Part shown: piece by piece, positions 1 through 5,533 of the stretch
How the letters are laid out: each line of letters starts with the position of its first letter
Numbering within the stretch: the stretch's first letter is position 1
Origin: Anaerolineales bacterium
Lineage (GTDB): Bacteria > Chloroflexota > Anaerolineae > Anaerolineales > UBA6663
Length of the DNA stretch: 5,784 nucleotides
NCBI GenBank assembly: GCA_017999235.1
Contig: JAGOBN010000300.1
Span: 1-5,784 of the forward strand
Direction: 5' to 3'
Notes under the pieces: generated by a model
Database searches by the model: none
The model's input: the letters and a program-made list of their open reading frames with translations, nothing else
Told to the model about the DNA's origin: nothing
Program-made: the position numbers and the translations under genes

Positions 1-198
1 GTTACAATAACGAGCATAGCTATTCAAGCAGAAATCCCCCAAAAGGGGTAGTCACCAGCCGGGCCAAATCACGACCCAATCAGTCCAATTTATGCCGCCG
101 CGCTGCCCGCCAGCCGCCGACTATGTCGCTATTTTTCGACCTCCGGCCGATTCGGTTTTACACTGCCGCCAGTTGACGCTTCTCACCCTGGAGCCGCC
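1..198. other. Noncoding leader upstream of the BtrH-like gene
   Basis: I find no convincing gene here. Positions 1-120 are noticeably more AT-rich than the rest of the window, as expected for an intergenic or promoter segment. Visible elements are a TACAAT box at 3-8 (a -10-like hexamer cut off from any -35 by the window edge), an 8-bp palindrome ATAGCTAT at 16-23, and a small CCCC-caaaa-GGGG hairpin at 36-48. Nearer the gene is a weak -10-like TACACT at 159-164 with no good -35. None is strong enough to call as the promoter. Confidence 0.5.
190..193 (+). promoter_or_regulatory. Shine-Dalgarno GGAG for the BtrH-like gene
   Basis: GGAG lies five bases before the ATG at 199, the right distance for a ribosome binding site. 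It supports that start. It is the clearest Shine-Dalgarno in the window; the other genes rely on overlap coupling or have weak or no such site. Confidence 0.6.
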
Positions 199-1422
199 AT
201 GCCCACCCTGACCAAGTATCAGCACTTCGCCGGCCGGCACAGCGAGACCGGCACCGTCCACAACTACCTGGCCTATCTGGGCGTCCAGGCGCCGCACACC
301 GGCCGGCCGTACTCGGAGGCCCTGCTGCTGGGGGTCAGCGGCGGCCTGCTGATGGGTTACTTCGCTTTCGCCTACCAGGGCCATGACCCGCATATCGCCA
401 TCCTGACGCGCAACAGCTTTGACCCGCTGGAGACGCTGCTGGTGCGGTTGGGGGTGGTTCAACATCGGCAGCAAACCAGTGACGGGGCCAAAGCCGAGCG
501 CCAGCTGGTGGCGGCTTTGGAGGAGGGCCTGCCGGCCATCGTGTGGGCCGATATGTTCAGCCTGCCCTACAACGGCTTGCCGGCCAGCAACGATTGGTGG
601 GGGATGGCCCCCATCCTGGTGTATGGCTGTGAGCCGGAGGCCGTGTCCATCGCCGACCGTGCGGCCGTCCCGCTGACGGTCACGCCGGCGGAACTGGCCG
701 CCGCCCGCGGGCGCGTCAAGAAGGACAAACACCGGTTGCTCACGCTGGAACCGCCCAACCCGGACAAGCTCCCGCTGGCGGTGCAGCAGGGGATCTGGGA
801 CTGCCTCAAGCGTTATACCGAAGCGCCGGTGAAGAGCGCCCGCGCCAACTTTGGCCAGGCCGCCTTTCAGCGCTGGGCCGACGCGCTGACCAAGCCCAAG
901 GACAAACAGAGCTGGGCCAGAGTCTTCCCCGCCGGCGGCGCGCTCTACGCCGGCCTGACCAGCGCCTTTGACCGCTTCGGGCTGGGCGCGCTGGGCGCGG
1001 AACGCGACCACGGGTTGTACGCCGATTTCTTGGAGGAGGCCGGCCAGCTATTGGGGCGGCCGGCCCTGCGCGCCGCTGCCGCCCCCGTCCGGGCTTGCGC
1101 CCAGGGCTGGGCGGAGCTGGGCCGCGCCCTCTTGCCGGACACACTCCCGGTTTTGCGCGAGACGCGGGAACTGCTGGTGCGCCGGCGGCAGCTGTTCGTT
1201 GAGCGGGGGTGTCATGCCGCGGCCGAGCTGGCGGCCGCCAGCCAGCGCCTGGCGGAACTGCGCGCCAGCCTGGATTCGGATTTCCCGCTCAGCGCGGCGG
1301 AAGTAGCGGCGTTCCGCGAACAGCTCGCGGCCCAGGTCTTGCGGGTCGGGGCTCTGGAGCACGCCGCTTTTCAGGCGCTCCAGGCGGCCATGGACGGCTC
1401 GGCCGGGGATCAGCCGCGCTAG
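199..1422 (+). CDS. BtrH N-terminal domain / DUF4872-type protein
   Basis: A 407-residue soluble protein with no signal peptide or membrane segment. Residues about 8-155 resemble the BtrH N-terminal domain: a GRHSETGTVHNYLAYLG start, then GVSGGLLMGYF (45-55), VWADMFSLPYN (115-125) and a VYG...VSIADRA strand pair (141-155). Residues about 163-345 resemble DUF4872, and the end is Ala/Leu-rich helix. In butirosin biosynthesis BtrH is an acyltransferase that moves an acyl group from an acyl carrier protein to ribostamycin; its papain-like fold is expected to use Cys and His. Here the residue after His14 is Ser15, not the usual Cys, and the strand that normally carries the His reads WWGMAPILVYG. 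The protein may therefore be a non-catalytic or differently acting relative. No biosynthetic genes adjoin it, so butirosin-type chemistry should not be assumed. The start is supported by GGAG at 190. The stop TAG shares CTAG with the converging regulator gene. Family call from memory of motifs. Confidence 0.8.
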   Translation: MPTLTKYQHFAGRHSETGTVHNYLAYLGVQAPHTGRPYSEALLLGVSGGLLMGYFAFAYQGHDPHIAILTRNSFDPLETLLVRLGVVQHRQQTSDGAKAERQLVAALEEGLPAIVWADMFSLPYNGLPASNDWWGMAPILVYGCEPEAVSIADRAAVPLTVTPAELAAARGRVKKDKHRLLTLEPPNPDKLPLAVQQGIWDCLKRYTEAPVKSARANFGQAAFQRWADALTKPKDKQSWARVFPAGGALYAGLTSAFDRFGLGALGAERDHGLYADFLEEAGQLLGRPALRAAAAPVRACAQGWAELGRALLPDTLPVLRETRELLVRRRQLFVERGCHAAAELAAASQRLAELRASLDSDFPLSAAEVAAFREQLAAQVLRVGALEHAAFQALQAAMDGSAGDQPR

Positions 1423-2054
1423 ACCAGCCCGCGCCGGGCGGCCTCGGCCGCGGCCTGTGCGCGGGTGGTGACGTTGAGTTTCTCGAAGATGTCCTGGAGC
1501 TTGCGTTTGACGGTGGTCTCGCTGAGGTACAGCTCGGCCGCGATCTTGGGGTTGCTGGCGCCGGCCGCCAGCAGCGCCAGCAGCCGGGTCTCCTCGTCGG
1601 TCAGGCCCAGCGCTTGCCGCGCCCGCGCCCGGCTCAAATCCGCAAACTGCTCCACCACCCGGCCGGTGACGGCCGGGCTCAGCACCCGCTCGCCGCGCTG
1701 CACGGCGCGGACGGCGCCGGCCAGCGTCTCATCCGAGGCGCTTTTCAGCACGTAGCCGTGGACGCCGGCCTGCAGCGCCTGAGAGATGTACTCGTCGTCT
1801 TCAAAGGAGGTGAGGATCAGGATTTTAGCCTGCGGAGCCTGGCGAAACAGCGCGCGCACCGCCTCCACGCCGCTCGTCCCCGGCATGCGGATATCAAGCA
1901 GGATCACATCCGGCTGGGTGGTCCGCGCCAGATCCAGCGCCTGGGCCGCGTCCTCGGCCTCCCCCACCAACACCAGATCGGCGCAGGTGGAGAGCAGGCT
2001 GCGGACACCCTGGCGCACAATCGGGTGATCATCCACGATCAGCACGCGGATCAT
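1419..2054 (-). CDS. NarL/LuxR-type response regulator
   Basis: A 211-residue, full-length two-component response regulator. The receiver domain (about 2-118) has every key residue: acidic pair D8/D9, phosphoacceptor D54 in LLDIRMPG, T82 in LILTS, Y101 and K104 in GYVLKSAS. A linker leads to a LuxR/GerE helix-turn-helix (about 150-211: LTDEETRLLALLAAG, then SNPKIAAELYLSETTVKRKLQDIFEKLNV). The usual Arg-Glu of the LTxRE opening is Glu-Glu here, a small deviation. It should bind DNA as a dimer when phosphorylated. I chose the ATG at 2054 because it forms an ATGA overlap with the stop of the kinase gene, giving translational coupling; a GTG at 2069 would add five residues before the conserved MIRVLIVDD start. 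The gene is last in the leftward operon and its partner is almost certainly the adjacent kinase. Targets cannot be read from the sequence. Confidence 0.95.
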   Translation of the reverse strand: MIRVLIVDDHPIVRQGVRSLLSTCADLVLVGEAEDAAQALDLARTTQPDVILLDIRMPGTSGVEAVRALFRQAPQAKILILTSFEDDEYISQALQAGVHGYVLKSASDETLAGAVRAVQRGERVLSPAVTGRVVEQFADLSRARARQALGLTDEETRLLALLAAGASNPKIAAELYLSETTVKRKLQDIFEKLNVTTRAQAAAEAARRGLV

Positions 2055-3340
2055 TTCAGCGGCACCCACACTTCCAGGCGCGTGCCGGCGCCGGGGCGCG
2101 TGCTGATGCCCAGCTCCCCGCCCAGGCTTTGGGCGCGCTCGCGCATGCCCAGCAGCCCAAAGTGGCCGCCGGCCGCGCCCAGCCGCAGGCTGGCGTCCAG
2201 GTCAAAGCCGCGCCCGTCATCGTCCACGCTCAGCCGCAGCCATTGCGGATCAAACTCCAGCCGCACCCGGGCCCGGCGCGCCGCCGCATGCGCGCCGACA
2301 TTTTGCAGGGCCTCCTGCAGTATGCGGTAGACGCCAATCTCCACTTCCGGCGGCAGCCGGTACGGCTCGCCTTCCGCCCGCATCTCGCACGGCAGGCCGG
2401 TCTGGGCCTGAAATTGCTCGGCGCAGCGCCGCAGCGAGGGGACCAGCCCCAGCGCGTCCAGCGCCGGCGGGCGCAGATCATGGATCACCTGGCGCAGCTC
2501 GCGCTCCACCTGATGCAGCACGCCCCCCGCCGCCAGCAGCGCCGCTTCGGTGCCGGCGATGTCCTGCCGCCCCAGCCGCTCGCGCCCGGATTTCAACTCC
2601 AGCAGCGCGCCGACGATCAGCTGGTTCAGCCCGTCGTGCAGATCCAGCGAGATGCGCTGGCGCTCGTGCTCCTGCACGTTGACGGTCTCCGCCAACAGCC
2701 GCTGCAGCTGTGCCGCTTTCTGCGCCAGCGCGTCCTTGGCCACTTCCAGCTCCGCCGTGCGGGCCGCCACTTTTTCTTCCAGCTCCGCCTTGGCGGCCTG
2801 GAGTTCGGCATTGAGCTGGGCGTTGTGGATGGCGATGGCCACCTGGGCGGCGTAGGTGCCCAGCAAGTGCTCATGATCGGCCGCGTAGGGCGCCGGCCGA
2901 TTGGCTACGCCGATCATGCCAAAGGGCGCGGCGCCCATCCGCAGCGGCACACCCAGAAAGGTGTGGACCGGCGGATGGCCGCGCGGCTGGCCCACCCGGC
3001 CCGGCTCCTCCATCGCGTCATCCGACCGGACCGGGTGATCCTCCAGGACCACGCGCGCGAACAAATTGGGGCGCAGCGGGATGACGCGGGCGCGGGCGTA
3101 AAAATCGGCGGCGGGGTGGAAGCCCCGGATGGCCACCACGTCCATGGCGCGGCCGTCGGCCGTGTTCAGGCCGATAAACCCGAAGCGTGATTCGGTGAGA
3201 TCCAGGCACTGGCGCAGGGCGGTGTCCAGCACGGCCGGCAGCTCGCGCAGGGCCGCGATTTCGGCGGCCAGCGCGTACAGGGCCGCCAACCGCTCACGGT
3301 TCTCGGCGTCGGTGGGCAGCGGCCAGGGTTGGGCGGCCAT
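2051..3340 (-). CDS. Soluble GAF-domain sensor histidine kinase (NarX/DegS class, HisKA_3)
   Basis: A 429-residue cytoplasmic sensor kinase without membrane segments. Domains in order: a short N-terminal helix; a GAF domain (about 25-178, with HTFLGVPLR and GMIGVANRP typical of the family) that should bind a small ligand or cofactor; a coiled coil (about 178-228, QAAKAELEEKVAARTAELEV); a HisKA_3 dimerisation domain with phosphoacceptor H235 in SLDLHDGLNQ; and a HATPase_c domain with N-box E343/N347 (LQEALQNVGAHA), D-box DDDGRGF (373-379), G-box FGLLGMRER (394-402) and a closing GAGT. All catalytic elements look intact. It starts two bases after the methyltransferase stop and ends in an ATGA overlap with the regulator gene, so the three are one operon. 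A GTG at 3367 would add nine residues and overlap the methyltransferase; neither start has a clear Shine-Dalgarno. The ligand is unknown; no haem-binding His in the GAF can be assigned from sequence alone. Confidence 0.93.
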   Translation of the reverse strand: MAAQPWPLPTDAENRERLAALYALAAEIAALRELPAVLDTALRQCLDLTESRFGFIGLNTADGRAMDVVAIRGFHPAADFYARARVIPLRPNLFARVVLEDHPVRSDDAMEEPGRVGQPRGHPPVHTFLGVPLRMGAAPFGMIGVANRPAPYAADHEHLLGTYAAQVAIAIHNAQLNAELQAAKAELEEKVAARTAELEVAKDALAQKAAQLQRLLAETVNVQEHERQRISLDLHDGLNQLIVGALLELKSGRERLGRQDIAGTEAALLAAGGVLHQVERELRQVIHDLRPPALDALGLVPSLRRCAEQFQAQTGLPCEMRAEGEPYRLPPEVEIGVYRILQEALQNVGAHAAARRARVRLEFDPQWLRLSVDDDGRGFDLDASLRLGAAGGHFGLLGMRERAQSLGGELGISTRPGAGTRLEVWVPLK

Positions 3341-3342
3341 GC

Positions 3343-4137
3343 TCAGCCGGCCGGCCAGTGAAAGCACTGCCAGACAAAATGATGTTCAGCCGTGTACGTC
3401 TGATCTACGCTCCCGAACTCGGCTTCGGCCCAGGCGCGCAGTTCGGTGAGGCAGGCGGGGAAGAAATCCTCGGGAACAGTCCAGGTGGAGGACCAGGTGC
3501 GGTGTTCGATGGTCTCCAGAGCGTGCGCCAGCGTGCGCGTCACCGTCCACCGGCCCACCTGGAATTCCTCGCCGGCCGCGCCGTTGGCGAGCAGGTAGGC
3601 GCGCACGTCGTCAAAATCGCGTGCGCCGGGGCTGTGCGGGTCACAGCCGCGCTCGCGCAGCAGGCCGCGCCAATGCGCCAACAGACGGCTGCCGGGCGTC
3701 TCCGGCGGGCGCCAATCGTAGCCGGCCAGCAGGCGGCCGCCCGGCCGCAGCACGCGGCGCACTTCGGCCAGCGCGCCCTGCCAATCCGGGATCAAGTGGA
3801 AGACGTGGACGGCCAGGACCGCGTCTAATCGGCCGGACGCCAAGGGCAGATGCGCGGCTTCGCCCTGCGTTAAGCTGGGACGCGGCGCGCCGGGCGGGAG
3901 CAGGTGCAGCAGCTGCGCCATCATCGCCCGCGAGAGGTCCACGCCGATGACGCGCACCCCGCGCGCCGCCAGGGGCCGCGCGATGCGGCCGGTCCCCACG
4001 CCAATCTCAGCCGTCCGGGCCTCCGCGCCCAGCACCCGCACCGCCGCATCCGCCACCTGGTCGGCAATACCCGGCGGAAAGCCGCGGGTGGCTTCATAGG
4101 TGGGCGCGGCGCGGTCAAAGCTCACATAGTCAGGCAT
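3343..4137 (-). CDS. Class I SAM-dependent methyltransferase (Methyltransf_11-like)
   Basis: A 264-residue cytosolic methyltransferase of unknown substrate. The Rossmann-fold landmarks are clear: an N-terminal lead FDRAAPTYEATRGFP (7-21) as in UbiE-like and small-molecule methyltransferases; motif I AEIGVGTGRIA (43-53), which binds S-adenosylmethionine; the acidic end of strand 2, D67 in VIGVDLS; the QGEAAHLPLASGRLDAVLAVHVFH segment (91-114, motifs for adenine contact and strand 4); and VLRPGGRLL (129-137). The C-terminal part (about 145-264) is variable and presumably binds the acceptor; it has several Trp residues and a HHFVWQCFHW end. It is the first gene of the leftward operon, ahead of the kinase and regulator. 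The ATG at 4137 has no Shine-Dalgarno, which fits the very short leader predicted from the promoter just upstream. Annotation as a UbiE or other named enzyme would be unsupported. Confidence 0.9.
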   Translation of the reverse strand: MPDYVSFDRAAPTYEATRGFPPGIADQVADAAVRVLGAEARTAEIGVGTGRIARPLAARGVRVIGVDLSRAMMAQLLHLLPPGAPRPSLTQGEAAHLPLASGRLDAVLAVHVFHLIPDWQGALAEVRRVLRPGGRLLAGYDWRPPETPGSRLLAHWRGLLRERGCDPHSPGARDFDDVRAYLLANGAAGEEFQVGRWTVTRTLAHALETIEHRTWSSTWTVPEDFFPACLTELRAWAEAEFGSVDQTYTAEHHFVWQCFHWPAG

Positions 4138-4148
4138 AGGGTGAGTTC

Positions 4149-4177
4149 AAAATACAGGAATCGCCGCCGGCCGTCAA
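4149..4177 (-). promoter_or_regulatory. Sigma70-like promoter of the methyltransferase-kinase-regulator operon
   Basis: Read on the minus strand, TTGACG (4177-4172) is followed by exactly 17 bases and then TATTTT (4154-4149). The -35 box matches the consensus at five of six positions and the -10 box at four of six. Transcription should begin near 4142, leaving a leader of only about five bases before the ATG at 4137. That matches the lack of a Shine-Dalgarno and suggests (nearly) leaderless translation. The start point is inferred, not seen. Confidence 0.55.
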
Positions 4178-4196
4178 TCGGTCCGGCTCAACGGGT

Positions 4197-4254
4197 GCTT
4201 TTCTCCGGTTTGGCCGGCCGGCCGGGGTCGACACCGGAGGCGCGGGGTAAAAGC
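4197..4254. repeat. Interrupted inverted repeat around a GGCC palindrome in the divergent promoter region
   Basis: The outer arms GCTTTT (4197-4202) and AAAAGC (4249-4254) and the inner arms CTCCGGT (4203-4209) and ACCGGAG (4233-4239) are perfect complements. The arms are contiguous on the left and separated by nine bases on the right. The central loop contains a 12-bp self-complementary run GGCCGGCCGGCC (4212-4223) and GTCGAC (4227-4232). It lies upstream of both divergent genes. No T-tract follows on either strand, so it does not look like an intrinsic terminator; an operator or cruciform-prone element is more likely. Function is inference, and high GC raises the chance of accidental complementarity in the inner arms. 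Confidence 0.45.
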
Positions 4255-4283
4255 TAAAAACACTCCGGGGCGAGTTGTCATTG

Positions 4284-4310
4284 GATGGGGCGGAGGCGGG
4301 GAGCGAGGGG
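4284..4310 (+). other. G-rich tract upstream of the PAS kinase promoter
   Basis: This almost pure purine stretch on the plus strand contains GGGG at 4287-4290, 4298-4301 and 4307-4310, with GG pairs at 4292-4293 and 4295-4296. The block GGGGCGGAGGCGGGG has four G-runs joined by single-base loops, the pattern of a two-layer G-quadruplex. It occupies the place where a -35 element would be expected for the TATACT box at 4326. Whether it folds or matters is unknown. Confidence 0.35.
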
Positions 4311-4325
4311 CGGTCCGTTTGGCGT

Positions 4326-4331
4326 TATACT
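4326..4331 (+). promoter_or_regulatory. Candidate -10 box for the PAS kinase-aminotransferase operon
   Basis: TATACT matches the -10 consensus at five of six positions and would start transcription near 4338, about 26 bases before the ATG at 4364. There is no recognisable -35 at 16-18 bases upstream, where the sequence is G-rich, so activator dependence or another sigma factor is possible. A weak GGA at 4354-4356 may serve as the ribosome binding site. Confidence 0.35.
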
Positions 4332-4363
4332 CGCGGGTATCTAAATCGGATCCGGAAACAGCC

Positions 4364-5533
4364 ATGACAGACTCTCCCCCGCTGCCAACCGAATACGCCC
4401 CCGCCGAACGCGCGCCGCGCGCCGTGGTCGAACGCCAAGCCCAGGCCTTCCAGGACTCTTCGCCGCTGCCGGCAGTTTTCAACGCGCTGCCGGCCGCCGT
4501 GTTCGTCCTGAACGCTCACCGCCAGATTGTGTACGCCAACGCGCCGGCGGCGGCTTTTGTGCCTGGCCCCGCGCCGGAAGGCGTCATCAGCCAGCGGCCC
4601 GGCGAAGCGCTGGACTGCATTCACGCCACGACCAGCGCCGGCGGCTGCGGCACCACCGAGTTTTGCCGCGAATGCGGCGCCGTCAACGCCATCCTGACCG
4701 CGCAGGAGGGCCGGCCGGGCCTCCAGGATTGCCGCATTACCCGCCGGCGCGCCGGCCGCGAGGAAGCCCTGGATTTGCGATTGCAGGCCACGCCGTTTGA
4801 GCACGCCGGCGAACCCTACACCATCTTCACGGCCGTCGACATCAGCCACGAGAAACGCCGCCAGGCTTTGGAGCGGACGTTCTTTCACGACCTCAACAAC
4901 ACCGCCGGCATTCTGAGCAATTTGACCTATCTGCTGGAGCGTGAGCCGGAGGTGGCCGCGAACATGCCGATGGCGCGGCTGCTGGCGCAGGTGGCCGAGC
5001 GCCTGGCGGATGAGATCGAGGCCCAGCGCCAGCTGCTGGCGGCCGAGAACAACGAACTGCAGCCGCAGTTGGAGACCGTCGAGGCGCGCGCGTTTCTGGA
5101 AGAGCTTGGCGGCTTGTATCGGCGCCATGAAGCGGCCCAGAAGCGCGGCCTGCAGCTGGCGCCGGCCGGGGAAGCCGGCTCGCTCGTCACCGATCCGATC
5201 TTGCTCGGCCGCGTGCTGGGCAACATGCTCAAGAACGCGCTGGAGGCCTCCCAGCCGGGTGAAACCGTGACCGCCGGCTGTGAGCGCGCCGGGGAGCACG
5301 TGCGCTTCTGGGTGCACAACCCGGCCGTCATGCCGCGCGCGGTCCAGCTGCAGATTTTTCAGCGGTCGTTCTCCACCAAGGGCGCCGGCCGCGGGCTGGG
5401 CACATACAGCCTGAAGCTATTGGGCGAGCGCTGCCTCGGCGGCCGGGTGGCCTTCACCTCGGCGGAGGGCGCCGGCACCACGTTTGAGATCTGGCTGCCG
5501 GCCGCCGGCCCCTTGCCGCTCACCTCGCCATGA
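4364..5533 (+). CDS. PAS-domain histidine kinase with cysteine cluster (orphan)
   Basis: A 389-residue cytoplasmic sensor kinase with no membrane segment. A PAS domain spans about 36-160 (LPAAVFVLNAHRQIVYANAPA at its start, YTIFTAVDISHEK at its end). Within it lies C85-I-H87, then GGC95GTTEFC101RECG with C104, and C123: a spacing that could hold a metal or act as a redox switch. The dimerisation domain has the likely phosphoacceptor H175 in FFHDLNNTAGILSNL. The ATP-binding domain has N-box N287/N291 (GNMLKNALEAS), but the D-box aspartate is absent: RFWVHNPAVMP (314-324) stands where DxGxG is usual. It is followed by FQRSFSTKGAGRGLGTYSLKLL (332-353) and a closing EGAGTTFEIWLP. From memory, a recognised kinase subgroup shares this HNPxxMP/FSTKG pattern, so the gap need not mean loss of activity. 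The ATG at 4364 was preferred over an in-frame TTG at 4319, which lies upstream of the -10-like box. No receiver gene adjoins it. Confidence 0.88.
   Translation: MTDSPPLPTEYAPAERAPRAVVERQAQAFQDSSPLPAVFNALPAAVFVLNAHRQIVYANAPAAAFVPGPAPEGVISQRPGEALDCIHATTSAGGCGTTEFCRECGAVNAILTAQEGRPGLQDCRITRRRAGREEALDLRLQATPFEHAGEPYTIFTAVDISHEKRRQALERTFFHDLNNTAGILSNLTYLLEREPEVAANMPMARLLAQVAERLADEIEAQRQLLAAENNELQPQLETVEARAFLEELGGLYRRHEAAQKRGLQLAPAGEAGSLVTDPILLGRVLGNMLKNALEASQPGETVTAGCERAGEHVRFWVHNPAVMPRAVQLQIFQRSFSTKGAGRGLGTYSLKLLGERCLGGRVAFTSAEGAGTTFEIWLPAAGPLPLTSP

Noticed and set aside
36..48. CCCC-caaaa-GGGG hairpin as a transcription terminator
   Set aside because: The stem is only four pairs and no T-tract follows on either strand.
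121..1011. Long minus-strand open frame opposite the BtrH-like gene
   Set aside because: Its product is Gly/Arg/Gln/His-rich with no recognisable domain, and the opposite strand has a clear family match with a Shine-Dalgarno; it is a high-GC shadow.
1209..3190. Two long plus-strand open frames (1209-2330 and 2129-3190) over the regulator and kinase genes
   Set aside because: Their translations are low-complexity antisense readings of genes with all catalytic motifs intact on the minus strand.
3341..3367. GTG start at 3367 for the GAF kinase
   Set aside because: It overlaps the methyltransferase end by 25 bases with no Shine-Dalgarno; the ATG two bases after the stop fits coupling better, though this is not certain.
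4197..4254. Intrinsic terminator in the divergent region
   Set aside because: Neither strand has a run of T after the stem, and no gene reads into the region from either side.
4319..4363. TTG start at 4319 for the PAS kinase, adding 15 residues
   Set aside because: It would begin before the TATACT -10-like box and has no ribosome binding site; the ATG at 4364 is better placed.
4325..5317. Minus-strand open frame opposite the PAS kinase
   Set aside because: No domain signature; the plus strand encodes PAS, H-box and HATPase motifs in order, so this is a shadow.
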